Assembly: GCA_900618795.1 (NCBI GenBank)
Contig: UYJD01000012.1
Span: 708,855-772,854 of the forward strand
Source: Cyanodermella asteris
Lineage: Eukaryota > Ascomycota > Lecanoromycetes > Ostropales > Stictidaceae
Length of the DNA: 64,000 nt
Direction: 5' to 3'
The notes beneath the pieces were generated by a model. The model was not told where the DNA came from. It searched no databases and saw only the letters and a list, made by a program, of their open reading frames with translations. Position numbers and translations under genes: made by a program. This document shows, one piece after another, positions 1-12,110 of this stretch (position 1 is its first letter; each line of letters opens with the position of its first letter).

Positions 1-1482
1 ATGCAAGGCCACCACATCTTCGTCCCGTGCCCAGATGTTCTCGTGCCAGTACCTCATCGTCTTGAGCGCGTTGAAGCGCCATGGCACCGTCCGCCACTTG
101 TCTCGAAAGTACAGTGCCAGAAAGTCCTGATCGGGGAACTTCATCTGCTTCAGCTTATCGCTGGATTTGAAGAACTTGGGCATCGATGTCCAGAGGTCGG
201 GAGAAGGATAGAATACAAAGACGCCACCGTTCAAAATGGTATGTGTTTCCCATTTCGGGTCGTTGGCTGAGGTGGAGGGAACGTTGGGCCCCTGGCTGAG
301 GGCGGAGGGATGAGACTGTGGTGTATAGGCGCAGTTTGAGGCAGTCCAGGAGGCATCTGCCCATGAGTCGCGGTCGAGGTTGCAGACGCAGGCGTGTGTG
401 GCGGCGAGGTAAGATTTGTCGGGGAGTATTTGGTCGGTGACGGTGAAGATTTCGTCAATGTCACCGAAAAGGGCTATATCGGCGTCGAGGAAACAGATCG
501 CATCGTAAGAGGTGAGTTCAAAGACCCGTAGCTTTGTCCACGTATCCTGCGAGAACAAGTGAATTAGCAAATGATGTCTGTTATCGATCATTGCTCGTCG
601 CGTACGAAGGCCCCCCGTTCGACACCTTTTTTCAAGCTAAACGGCTGGCATATGTCCCGGACTACACTTTGAATTCCCGGGTTGGATAATGCTGAGATTG
701 TTGGCCATCCTCGACCTTATAACTTTCCCTTAATGGACATCCAGGTCTCGGGAAAAAATGAATGCGGATCTAATCGTCAAAGTCTGCCCGACAGAATCGC
801 AGCCGCAAAGGAGAAAGCAAACTAAACTTACTTCGAACCTGGCCGCTATCAAGCTTTCTGAAATCTGCCCCTTTTCTGGCAAAAGAGGTTTCACTTCCCA
901 CGTTTTCACTCTGGGACTTCCATCCTCAAACTTCATCTGCGTGCCCAAGTTTTCGACCACCTCAACACATGCCCTTGGCAAACCGGGCGTGACCAACACA
1001 ATCAACGGATACTTTGAGCGGTGTTTTCTCAACGTATGGGCGAGTACTACCACACCAGGAAGATAAGACGGCCTTGTCAAAAGCGTCGCATAACAACGAT
1101 TCGTGCTCTGCTCCGTCTGGATCGCCGATGGGGACATGATAGCGAGTTTCGAACCTTGAGTTTGAGAACGTGACTGCGTCGGAGGTCTCGGAAATTCAGG
1201 CAGCGAAATCGTCGAAGACAAATTCGAAGGCGTCGACAGCGGTTCCGGAGCCGTGTACGGCTGTATCGAAGCAATCGGGTACAATCCTGGGAGCTCTCTG
1301 GAGGTCACTGCTTCTTGCGCTTCATGCCCAGCTGTCGTCGTATTTGTCCTCGTCGTCGTAGCTCCAACGATGCTGTTCGTAACTACGCTCGGCGGCGGCG
1401 CAGGCGGACTTTCGCTATCGCCCTTCGCCTTATCACGTATCGACCAGAGAAGGTAGAAGAGGTGCGGGATACCGCAGGACAT
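1..1482 (-). CDS. GT8-family (glycogenin-like) glycosyltransferase, 3' end beyond the window
   Basis: Predicted nucleotide-sugar-dependent glycosyltransferase of family GT8 (the glycogenin/galactinol synthase group). Exons run 1482-832 and 546-<1, with a 285-bp intron (donor GTAAGT, acceptor CAG) that keeps the frame. The catalytic part starts near residue 128 (CYATLLTRPSYLPGV) and shows the metal-binding DxD as FLDADIALFGD, followed by LNGGVFVFYP and FPDQDFL, all typical of GT8. The first ~115 residues are Ser/Thr/Pro-rich and unlike the family; a second ATG at 1137 (MSPSAIQ) lies just before the domain and may be the true start. The acceptor substrate cannot be read from sequence. Coding continues past base 1. 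Confidence 0.85.
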
Positions 1483-2699
1483 GGCGGGATGATTTGTGGC
1501 GCTGGACGCCTACTCTGATCTGCACATTCAGAGACTCTTTCGGGAAAAAGTTTTATGATGAGACAAACCAATCGAATTGGGCTTTGTGTGGCTTTTCAGG
1601 TCGTGGCTTCACTTTGTTTTCACGCAAAAGTCTGATACGATCTCATGGCAGTAAGTACGTAATGTCTGGTGGAAGGTGGGCGTGGGACATTTCTGGCCGG
1701 GCACGGATTGTGTGGGTCCGGTGGTACACTTATTATGAGACGTGAGGTCATGACGAAGTTTGGGGTGGGCAAGCTTGTTTTTGGGAGGGGACGGACACGA
1801 TTGCCTGCGAGGTGGAAGGAAGGAGTTGAACAGGTCAGCATTCATTGGGTGGATGGAAACGCTGTCCGAGGATCGTTTGGCGGGCGAGCAGGGGTCGGCA
1901 AACGGGGCGTCCGTGCAAACGAGGGCAGGTGAAGATGATAAGGCACGCTTGTCATCGTGAGAGGCATTCGGCTATCTAGACAGATAGCACGTTTTGATAC
2001 ACAATCTGCAAGCTGTAGCGTTTGGTCCCGACGGACTAGACGAGGCGTGGCGTGGATATATGATGCGTAGATGGGTTTGATGTAAGCATGACAGAAAGTC
2101 AATCTGCTAGACACAAAGCTTAAAGCATGCAATTCGTGCCAAGACGGTGCGAGTGGGATGCACTTTTCCATGTCAGATAATGGCACTTTGTCACAATTCG
2201 GTTCATGCAACGGGAATTATTACATGGAGCAGATGTGATAATGTCCTGACTTTGTCATTCTCATTTCACGCTTTCATATTGTGTCGTTTTTCGTAATTGG
2301 GGGCTTAATTCATCAAGTCGTTTCCGCTCCGTTTCCATCACTCCAACGTCCCGGCCAATTCAGATTCCTTTCTCAGCCAAGTCCTTTCATCCAGACCTCG
2401 CATTACTATTCAACGTAATCGTCCCCTGAGCTGTACTTGGAGCCTCTCATATATACCATGGCTCGAGCACCGTTGTGCGCTGTCTGGAAGCCGCTTTGCA
2501 TTTGTCGCACCAATACGAGGCCGTCAATCGCAGAGATGTCAAGTCCTGCTGTCATCTGAGCTATTTTCTCACGGCAATTCTATACCCGTCATTCTGTATG
2601 CTTGCGAATGTGCGAGACATCGCGAAGCTGTGAATCTGCACACGATCCCCCCGGTCGATGGCCTCGCTCAGATCTCGAGTCGATGTGGTGTTAGGAACT
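1483..2699. other. Intergenic: upstream of the GT8 gene, downstream of the Cla4-like gene
   Basis: About 1.2 kb without a convincing gene. It should hold the GT8 promoter and the 3' UTR of the kinase. Short open frames on both strands lack codon bias, splice signals and recognisable motifs. Confidence 0.5.
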
Positions 2700-5600
2700 T
2701 CATTTGTTGCGGAAGCTGAATGTCGTAAGCACGAGGTTGTCATCGAGATTCGAGGTTAGATACTCACTTCAGCAAAGGCGCTAGGGTGTTCGCGTTGGCC
2801 CTGCGCAGAAAGTCTGTGTCTAGGAGCTCGTCGGCCGTGCTGCGGCTTTTGACATCTACACACAGGCAGGTGCTGAGGAAGTTCTTCAGTGCCACCGACA
2901 CCTTCTCGGGATGCTTGAGCTTGGGTGTGCCGTTGGTTGCAATCAAGAAAAGCGCCTTGAGCGGCTCTTCATTCAAGTAGGGCGGCTCGTTCTCGATCAG
3001 CTCGATGCACATGATGCCCAAGCTCCAGATGTCGACTTTGCTGCCATACTCCTTCTGTTTGACGACCTCGGGCGCCATCCAGTAGGGCGTACCGACCATT
3101 GTAGCACGCTTACTCTTGTCGACCGTCAGCTTGGCGCAGAATCCGAAATCGGTGATCTTGACACGCCCGTGGCTGTCGAGAAGCACATTGTCGGATTTGA
3201 TATCACGATGAATGATGTTCTGAGCGTGCAGATGGGCCAGACCCTTGCACGTCTCGTTGCAAATAGCTGAAATCTGATCTTCGGTGATGACGGGGTTGTT
3301 CTCGATCACGTCAGTCAGAGCGCCGCCGTTCATGTACTCCATGATGACCCAGAGCTCCGAGTCGTTCTCGACGAGAAAACTGTCAAGGTAGTTGACAATG
3401 TTCGGGTGGACACTCTCCCGCATGACCAAAATTTCGTTCACGATCAGCTCCTTGCGAGGCTGGTGTCGGAGATCCATAGTCTTGATGGCGACCCGAGCAT
3501 CTGACCCATCGCGACCATGAAGCTTCTTGGCGACTCCAGAAGTCGCATCGGCACGCACTTTGGCAATGTATACGGAGCCTGAAGCGCCCTGACCAATCTT
3601 CTTCTGCTTGACATACGAATCCGATGGATCGTATCGGGTAACAATCTTTTTCAGCTTGGCCATGACCTCGCTCTCCGACATTGCAGACATGCGCACTTCC
3701 TTCTGGCGGGGCTTCTGCTCGGCCTTGGTCTCCAGCGGAATCTCTTTTTGCGGACCAGGTGCCGGCTTGGGCTGCGAAGCCTGCGGCTTGTTCACGTTCA
3801 AGGGCTTTGGCTGTTGAACTGGCAGCTTGCTAGCCGGAAGAGTCCCGTTGTTCTGGGGAGCTCTGTTTGCTGGCGACTGGTTGCGCTGAGAGTCAGCCGG
3901 CGACTCGTGGCGTCCGTAGCCATTGGCCGGCGATTGGTTTCGCGACGAACCACCGTTCTGCGCATAGGGGGGTCGAGGAGCGGATACATTGGATGCTGGC
4001 AGCTCGACGGGAGGCGCGGGCCTCTGCTGTTGGCGTGACCGGTCTGGCGCGCTGGGAGCTGTTCTCTGAGGGTTGTAGCGTGGGTCTTGCGAGCTACTGA
4101 AACCGCCCACGGGTGTGTTTGCAATCGAAGTCTTGTGTTGCGGGAGAGAGGCATTGTACTCCTCCTGCTCTCGACGCTCACGCTCCTGCTCCTGACGTCT
4201 CTGCTGGTGTGCCTTTTGCTCCTTGATGTTTCTGGCCTCCTCTTCCATCATGCGTTTCATGTCTCCTCCCATGGTCAGCTTGGAGTCGCCACCAGCATTG
4301 GGTGCCTGCTGGTACGGGTTTGACGGGCTTCTGTAGCTCGAAGATGTGGAGACTGGTGTGCCGTTGTTCGATCTTGATGGTGTATTGCCCGGTGTCACGT
4401 TTCGAGCAGGACCTGGCGATTGATGACTGGCAGGGGGCGGAGGACGCGGTGGTGCGACTCCAGATCCAGCACCCCCGTATCCGAGCTGCTTGTTCTGGTT
4501 CATTGCCGGTGGTGTGGGCATCAGGGCAGGAAATTCGTCAGGTTTGTCAGCACGCTTAGTGATGTCCGAGTAAAACTCCAAGACCTCAATCACGGCCTGT
4601 GGGTTCTTCTGGTAGTCTTCCTTTGTGATGGCAGACGCAGTCAAAAGCTTCTCCCACTCGCCTGGTAAACCAACAAAGGCACCAGTGGTGGGATCAAAGC
4701 CAACGTGGACGCGATGATTGAAGTTTGTAGGGTTGCTAACGCCCGATATAGCGGGGCAGCGAGTGTAGATGGCATCCTGCCAGTCGTAAAGCTCTTCATC
4801 GCCCTTGAATTGGATGATGACGGTCTTTGTAGGCTGATCGCGCAGAGGCGTACCCGGATGGCTGTTTGGATTGGAGGCCCTCTGTACCTCGATGGACAAA
4901 GGAACCTCATCGCACCGCGACACGCCGGTTACATGGGCAAGAGGTATAGCCATGACAGTCTTGCTGCCATCACCCTTCTGGAACTCGAGCTGGTGATGTC
5001 TAAATACCAGCTTCCGGTTCTTCCACATCCATCCACCGAAGCCATCTTCTTTGCAACGGACCGTGATTTCCTTAAGCACGCCGGATTGTATATTGTCGAA
5101 GGTGGTGGATCTAGACATGGGCGGTGTGATTATGCTACCGTGCAGCCCCGTCAGGTTGGCGTTGGATCGCATCGCCATGTTCTGATGCGGACTGGAGTAA
5201 TTGCCCGGATAGTTGGCGGTTGCGGGGGTGAAGGAGACTTGGGATCCTTGAGGCTGGCGATTGGCAGAGGGAGGCTTGGGCGCGGGCCCGGGGTTGAGGA
5301 ACTGATCCGTCCGATATAGACTAGAGAAAATGGAGCGTCAATGACAGATTCACAAGACGTTGGAAGGATCAGAAAGACGGTGGAGGACGAATTGGTGCAG
5401 ATGCAGTCGACGTCTCTTTGTCTGAACGCTTCTGAGGCGTTGGCTTTGGCCGCGGTGGAGCGCAATGCCGAGCGGTCGGCATGGGCTGGCTGGTGTGCTG
5501 TTGTGTATGTGGCAAGAGAGCGACGGCGCTGGAAGAGCAAAGCAGACGCAGACGAGGCACATCTGGACAAGTCGCAGTCTCGGGAAGGGCGCTGAGCAAG

Positions 5601-5718
5601 CAGGGCGTCGAATATGCAGGCACAGGCTGGGTTCAGCAGAGGGGCAGCGGCGGAGAAGGGGAAGACGAGAGCAAGCAGAGTAGCACAGCACGTACTGGGG
5701 AGACTGGCTCGAAGCCAT
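2700..5718 (-). CDS. CLA4: Cla4-type p21-activated protein kinase (PH-CRIB-kinase)
   Basis: Ser/Thr kinase acting downstream of Cdc42/Rac in polarity, septation and hyphal morphogenesis. The model has three exons, 5718-5696 (23 nt), 5320-2768 and 2715-2700 (16 nt), giving 863 aa. Domains in order: PH at about 85-200, CRIB/p21-binding segment at about 201-260 (core [18 protein letters not shown]), a long Pro/Gln-rich linker, and a kinase domain at about 575-855 with [21 protein letters not shown] and GTPYWMAPE. The last intron (52 bp, donor GTGAGT, branch CTTAC, acceptor CAG) adds five C-terminal residues. The first exon is inferred: the main reading frame is open upstream of its first ATG without another in-frame ATG, and splicing ATGGCTTCGAGCC... 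(donor GTACGT) to a TAG acceptor restores frame. That 375-bp intron is the least certain part. Confidence 0.9.
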
Positions 5719-6765
5719 GGTGTCGGTCGCGCCGCCGGGGTCAGAGTGGATGCTGGTGAGTTGCTTGTGTTGTAACTATCTTGTCGGTGTGGTCGCCGCT
5801 GGATCTTGTTTGCTTGCAGGCTAGTTGCGCTCTGCTGTCGACCTGTCCGCCAATGAAGCGAGCAGTCGTCGCCGGTCGCAGGCGAAGCCGCTGTACGTGC
5901 TCCTGGCCGGGCGGACAGAGCGTCGCGAGAGTGACGGCCGATATGACAAGACGCCGAAAAGACCAGAATCACCTGGCAGAGGAGGACGAGGACGATGAGG
6001 AGATGTCGGGGGAGGTGAATGGCCGTGATGGTGGGGAGGGAGGGAGGTCAAATTATGGTCGATACTCATCAGCTACCCAGTAATAAGTAGCAAGGGAAGT
6101 GTGGGCGTAGCCCTTCGACACAACGATGAATCCGACGCTACTTGGGTTTGCCTTCAGCATGACAGTGCTAGTCCAAAGCCTTGACGGCGCCTTGTCTTTG
6201 CCGTGCATGAGCGTATCAGCCCTGAATGTCTCATCGCCTCCGTTTTGTCTTGCGCCGTGCTGTCTTGCCGAGCCCTTGTCTCTGCACACGTCGCATTCGC
6301 GGCACAAAGAAACCTAAGCTTCCACATCGCAACCCGCTGACATGCCACGAACATCGCATCCGAATGCGGCGAATAGCCATCGACTCGATTGTTTCAGACT
6401 CGCCCTCTCCTGCTCCAGAATTTCGTGCTTTTCTCCCCGAGCCAGGTTGAGCCGCTGGCTACTGAGCCCCACTTGCCACTCACAGCTCGTCGATGCAACG
6501 CTCGACCAAAGTCGACAATCCTACGATAATCCTGCGACTGCTGGCAGGTCACGATCAGAGCGGCCATTCCACCATTTTAATGTTTACAGCTGCTCGTGAA
6601 TATATGTACTAGACTGTTTTCATTCTCGTAGCCCATGTATCGTGAAACTACTTGTAGCATCCATTCAATCAACCTCCGGCCCAGCATCGAGCCATATCCT
6701 GCAATCATTGTGCTATCTAATCCTTCGCGCAAGCCATGGACACTCTTCTCGCCGGTCCCGTCTAT
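5719..6765. other. Intergenic between CLA4-like start and MFS 3' end
   Basis: About 1 kb that should contain the kinase promoter and the permease 3' UTR. It includes a purine-rich stretch near 5940-6050. No gene is supported. Confidence 0.5.
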
Positions 6766-8279
6766 CTACAACGTGTACCTGAAGCTTGGGTGTCTGTACC
6801 CCAGTTCACTCTCATGCTCGTCGCTGAGGAGCCTAGTCAGTCTGTTGCCCTTGGCACGCTGCTTGTTTTCCCACTTCTGGTACAACATGGCGGTCGTAGT
6901 GACAATAAAGATCAAGCCGATTGCTCCCAGATTAATGGCGTGTCCCGTGACATAGCGAGGCCCATCGCCGGGAAGATAAGTAAACGTCGCCACGAATGCG
7001 CCACAGTTGCCGACGGCGACTTGGTATCCTATGCCTGTCGCTCGAACGTAGTGTGGTGCCAAGTTGTTAGAGAGCCAGCCGAGACACAACGGTGAGCAGA
7101 TGAAGACGCCAGCCGCGACGAAGAAAGTGCCCGCGTATCTCACGCCTGGGACTTCACTCGCGATCAACATGATGTAGCCGATCATGCACGATGTCATGCA
7201 GCCCAGGATCATGGGTCCACGCATCTTCAAGCGGTCCGAGGTCCAGGACACTGCGAGCACGCAGAAGAAGCCCAGTGCGTTCGGAGGCACAGTGAACAGC
7301 TGCGCGACGACATTGGTGTAGCCCATTCCCGAGATGATGGTCGGCAGAAAAAGGGAGTAGGAGTAGATGGGAATCAGTATCAGGAAGAAGTTGAGAGTCA
7401 ACAGCTGCGTGTTGATATTGAAGATGGCCTTCCTCATTTGCTTCCAGCTGAGATGCTCCTGGTCCACACTTCTAGTGATGGCGCCAGCCGAGTCAAGTCT
7501 CAGCCTCTCTTCGGCAATCTCGCGCTCCTCCGGGCTCAGGAACTTGGCGGTGCCCGGCGTATTGGGGAGGAAGAAGAGCGCAACAATACCAAGGACGACC
7601 GTGATGCTGTTCTCAATGAAGAAAATCCTGCGGCCGGTTAGTGAATCTGTTACTGATAAGGCATTCGTGCTTTTACATACCAAGGCCAGCCATTGTAGCC
7701 GTTGTACCTGATTTGGCCCAATCCTGTGGCCAGCAGGCCACCGATGGCTCCAGAAAGTGGCGAGGCGCAATAGAACATGCCAAGACGGAACATGAGCGAG
7801 TGTCTTTTGTAGAACATGCTGAGATACAGGATGATGCCTCCGAACATGCCACCTTCGCAGGCTCCAAGAAGCAAGCGGCAGACGACGAGGCCTCGGTAAT
7901 TCTTCACAGCGCCCATGCTGGTGCCGACGAGGCCCCAAGCGATGACCAAGGCCGGCAAATAGCGGCCTCCGCCAATCTTCTTGAGAGCCCAGTTGCTGGG
8001 GATGTCTAGCACAACGTAAAGAACGTAGAAGACTGCCAAAGCGGTATTGTATTCAGTTCCGGTCAGATGCAGGTCAGTTGTCAGACCGTTGAGCTTTGCA
8101 TTTCCGATATTGCTGCGATCAATGAATGCCAGCAGCCAAAGACCGAATATCCATGGCAGGATATGGGTATCACAGCGACGAGTAATGCGGGCCTCAACGA
8201 CGGGATCGATCATGATGGTCTCGGAAGGATCCTCATCCTTGTACTTCATCTCGGGGTGCTTTTGGAAAAAGTCCGCCAT
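6766..8279 (-). CDS. MFS permease, Dal5/allantoate (anion:cation symporter) family
   Basis: Twelve-TM major facilitator transporter of the plasma membrane, 486 aa, in the fungal Dal5-like family that imports organic anions such as allantoate, vitamins or nicotinate. Exons are 8279-7681 and 7627-6766; the 53-bp intron (donor GTATGT, acceptor CAG) joins GWPW to IFFIEN in frame. The cytosolic N-terminus leads to the first helix with FGLWLLAFIDRSNIGNAK, the family signature after TM1. Later landmarks are LGACEGGMFGGIILYLSMFY and the long central loop with SPEEREIAEERL. The substrate cannot be assigned. Neighbours give no pathway clue. Confidence 0.92.
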
Positions 8280-9906
8280 GGTGGGAGTTGATCGCCGAGG
8301 CGAAGATTAGTCTGCGGACAGGCTCAGTGAGTGCAAAGAACGGTCTGAACTGTTGATATCACGTTAGGGCTCTGGCACAGTTGACAGCTGCTCCGTTTTG
8401 GATTTCGAGAGATTGAGCTGGGAATGCAGGAGGGTTGTGGGATAGCCCTAGTAAGGAGGAAGGCGCACAAAGGGCAGCAACAAGCGAGGCTGGGAAGAAG
8501 GCCAGGCTCTCACTGAGTCACTGAGAGCTTGAAGGGCCGCGTGAAATGGAGGTCCAGTGAATCGAAAATTGCCGGCGCGGCGCTTGTTGATGAGTCCTTG
8601 AGGGCGCACTCGACAAAGCAGCAACAGGCCGCTGGACCATCAGCAGGCGGGTAACACAGGGAGACGGGCAGATGGCAAGTCTGCGCAGCACAGAAGGGAA
8701 GGAGCGAGGCGGGAGTCTGCTTAAATGCAAGCACGACCAGGATGTTCACTTCACTTGACCTTCAACGCTGCGCACGACGTTTCCCAACACGGCCGAGGCA
8801 GGCGCAGGGAGCTCCAATGGGCAGGCCGAGATCGAGGGAAGGAGCAATTGCGTGCAGCCGACCAATGAAGCTTCTCCTGCGCGCTGGCCACGCTAGGACC
8901 ACGAGTATTACTTAGGCCGCTGAACTCGCCGTGTTCCCCAGCTATTCTTCGTTTGGCGCCTAACCGCTTCGCCCTTGCCGCATCTGCGCAGGTGTATCAT
9001 AAGGTAGTCCCTCGCAGAGTATACGCCGTAATCAACACGCTATCTACTATCCAATTTCAAATCTTAGCAATGATCGACCCATTAGCCGCAAGCATCGGCC
9101 TTGGTACCCCGGGCTGAAACATCCATAAGATGCCGTACGACCTCTGCGCCTCGTTGCCCTAACACAGAACCGCCATTCTTAATCGCAAAGTCGAAAGATA
9201 AGTAATCTCATACACGTGAGGTCAACACCAGGCGGGGTTACCGGGTCAAGACGCCCCAGCGCCCAGGAACTTCCCCAGACACAAGGGTCGTGCCCTGATC
9301 CAACAAATCCCACAGTCTGCCAGAGTGGAGCGCGGTGGGTCGGAAGTCCAACAAAAGACCGCGTGCGCCCAGCTGTTTCGGGACCTCTTCTTGATTCTCG
9401 TGCAATAGCTCGCGTATCACTGCGTGCCGTCTATCCGGGTTGCTGGGTTTGAAGATTGAGTACAGAAGCAGACGTCAGGTCGACCGGCATGTTGCACAAA
9501 TCTTTCTTGGTCGGCCGCTGAATCGAGCTTCGGTAGGCTTCAACGGTCTCAACCTAAACCTTCGCTAGCTCCGAGATCAACAGCATCGTTCGAGGTTATG
9601 CTTGATCATTAACCCTGTCACTTGCCATAAGTCACGTCGCTCATTGCCTGCTGACATGGCAGGTGTCTTGTAAATGCAAGCATAACATGCTCAATGATAA
9701 TGAATAGCTACATGGCCGCGACCGCCATGCGAACACTGCTGGCGAGGATGCACTTGCCTATCACGCTGCTCTCGTGCTGGGCAAAGTCTTGCCCCCTAAA
9801 CAGTTAGGTCAATTGAGCTTGAACTTGTCGTTTTCTTGCCACCCTTGTAAGCAGCCTGCAAAGAGGTACTATCTAGCTACCAGCATTTGCGTTTTCACCA
9901 GCTCTA
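8280..9906. other. Intergenic, 1.6 kb, divergent upstream region
   Basis: Lies between the start of the minus-strand permease and the start of the plus-strand broken gene, so it should contain both promoters. I see no motif strong enough to call, no tRNA and no recognisable transposon remnant. It marks the transition into the accessory stretch up to 15.6 kb. Confidence 0.4.
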
Positions 9907-11088
9907 ATGGCGACAAAGCGGCACCGAAACCTCGTCAAGACCCCGTCCCCAACCCCACCGACGAAGACACCAGAGCCGGAGTCAACTGATATTCCAACAA
10001 GCCAGGATAGTACTTATCAGGGATATGACATCTCGGGCCCGTTCATCACGCCGCCCATATCGGGCGAGCAAGATGAAAAGCGATTGCTCGGCTCGAGCAG
10101 AGCTAGAATGCCATCATGTGAAGCCTCCAACACACACGATGCAGACGATGAAATGTCTCCAGCCAGCTTGGGCCCTGAGACGAGAGCGCTGACACCAGAA
10201 GAAGCATCCCCAGCTGACATCTTCACCGTCTCGCCCAGCAAGCGGCAGCGAGATCTATCGCCTTCGAGACCCAATAAACGATCGTTACGATCTCCTGCAG
10301 ATGAGCCCTACGTCTCACCATCCAGTCCAAGTCCGTCGAAGCTCGCAGTGTCCCCGGAACCGGAAGTCGCCGTTCCAGATCCGCCATACGCAGATATTGA
10401 CGACTATTCGAGACCATTCATCGTCATTCTGGCCTTGAACAAAGAAGAGCATTAGTTCCGCAGCGACAAATACCGCCGAATGGTTGGGCTTTGGGCGGCG
10501 AAAGCTGCCGTCAAGAGGGTCACCACTGCAAATGATACCATAGCTGTTCTAAGCCACAGCCAATTGCCTCTGGCAGTTATCAACATTGACAGAGGGATCT
10601 GCATGCTCTTTGGTCACGACGCCATTGCTTTGCGAATGCTGGTACACTATGTTGAGCAGAGTGGCACGGCAATCTTCGCTGGCTTCGTGGGGCTGTGTTT
10701 GACCCCCGAGGATCTCGAAACGGTCTGGGACGCGTTTGCTCTGCTCTGGGAGGATGGTGACTGGGGACGCACCGCAGTAGAGCCGTGGTCTGTTTACCCA
10801 AATGAGGTACCTGCCGTGCTGCCAAAGTTCATTGTACAACGAGCTGCATGGGTAACCGGTGTCAACTTGAGACATGCCTTGTGGGTTTACAAACCGCTGG
10901 ATGACGCCATGACGGAATGGATGTTTGAGCCAGACTTTGTGAACCCGGAGCAATATGCTGCAGTGCTTTATGAGTACGTGAAAGGCAAGATTGGTTACAT
11001 TGGCGATACAGAATTGATGGACGAGACGATGGTCATAACTCTATGCATGCTTGGATTAGATGACGGCGTACAATCACCAGAGCGCTAG
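9907..11088 (+). pseudogene. Unknown gene interrupted by a single in-frame TAG
   Basis: One continuous reading frame from ATG 9907 to stop 11086-11088, broken only by TAG at 10453-10455. Reading across it, the segments ILALNKEEH and FRSDKYRRMVGLW look like one protein of about 393 residues. The first ~155 residues are disordered, rich in Ser/Pro/Thr with several SPSK/SPSP motifs and basic clusters (KRQRD, RPNKRS). The second half is compact and mixed alpha/beta (LAVINIDRGICMLFGHD; AIFAGFVGLCLTPEDLETVWDAF). I recognise no family. No good intron removes the stop: the nearest GT...AG pair (GTCATT to CGCAG) would be only 41 bp with poor sites. It may be a young pseudogene (CAG to TAG), a readthrough gene, an RNA-edited transcript or an assembly error. 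Confidence 0.55.
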
Positions 11089-11329
11089 ATCATCGTCGTT
11101 TCTGGATGTACAAGTACACGCCAGCGCTATTACACCTTCAAAGTATTAATGTCCTCGTGTGGAGCTCTTCCAGAAACTATGTACAATGTGTAGATGTACG
11201 AATGCATTGAAACTTTCAGGAGCTCTGGTTTGCGCTGCACCGATGATGTCAAAGGATGTGCAGGAAATTCGCCTTGGCACCATGTTAGTTTGCATTCGAC
11301 GCAACGGCTTTTCGTCGACAATCACAAAT

Positions 11330-11779
11330 ATGGCCAGTAGTTTCCAGATTCGACGCATCGTATCCTCATTCCTAACGATCGGTGAGGTTGGGCAGCCGTC
11401 TTTCCGAGTCGCTCTTTTCAAGCGTCGCCTCGATCGACCCGTCTACCCCGGCCTATGGGCTGCATGCTCTGGTAAAATTGAACCAACAGACAGCAGCCCG
11501 CTGGCAGCCGCGTGGCGTGAGATCAAAGAAGAGACCGGGCTTGAATCACCGAGCCTGGAATTAAGCAAGCAAGGAGCGAAGATTGAGCTCGAAGATGGCA
11601 AGCTGCAGAAAATATGGCACATTTTTCCCTTTGTCTTCAAACTGAGAGGTGATGGCGATGACCAGAAGCCTGTGAATATGATCAAGTTAGATGCCGAGCA
11701 CACGGAAGTGAAGCTTGTCACGTTGGAGCAGATGAAGGAGATGGAGACAGTGGATAACCTGTATGAGAGCTTGCTTTAG
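11330..11779 (+). CDS. NUDIX hydrolase
   Basis: Small single-domain pyrophosphohydrolase, 149 aa, single exon. The Nudix box reads G-KIEPTDSSPLAAAW-REIKEETGL, with the catalytic RE..EE..G intact; the loop before RE is one residue longer than the strict G-x5-E-x7-RE pattern, as in fungal relatives with SPLAAAWRE. I chose ATG 11330 (MASSFQIRRIVSSF) because it starts directly at the domain's first strand; the frame stays open upstream to 11159 but that stretch is not Nudix-like. The substrate (nucleotide sugar, dinucleotide, damaged NTP) cannot be inferred. It sits between a broken gene and an NLR-like gene. Confidence 0.85.
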   Translation: MASSFQIRRIVSSFLTIGEVGQPSFRVALFKRRLDRPVYPGLWAACSGKIEPTDSSPLAAAWREIKEETGLESPSLELSKQGAKIELEDGKLQKIWHIFPFVFKLRGDGDDQKPVNMIKLDAEHTEVKLVTLEQMKEMETVDNLYESLL

Positions 11780-12110
11780 GCATTGGGAGGGAGGACGGGC
11801 TGAGGGGGGCATGCTTCAAATGAGTCTATGGTGAAACTCTACGGCTGTAGTAACAGCCTCCCAGCCACCGCAATGCCGACCTTACCAGGCTACAGCACGC
11901 TTCATACTGCCCTGCCGAGAGACAGATCTGTGGCCAGCAACAAGAGAGCATCAACATCTGGCCTGATCAAGCTGTCTGCCGTCTTCCTGGACCGTGCACC
12001 ATCGCATGATCAAGTCCTGTTCTCAGCCAATACTTTCAAAACGGTTCGACCAATTGCCGTGAAAACCTCCGTCTGCAGCAACGCAGGCATTCGTTGCACT
12101 GCACCCTTCC
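11780..12110. other. Intergenic upstream of the STAND gene
   Basis: 331 bp. No extra N-terminal exon with a known NLR effector domain (HET, Goodbye, PNP, patatin) is readable here, although one frame is open from 11828. Confidence 0.4.

Noticed and set aside
5151-5972. Long minus-strand frame over the CLA4 5' region
   Set aside because: Arg/Ser/Pro/Ala-rich shadow of the GC-rich leader; contradicts the frame needed by the kinase.
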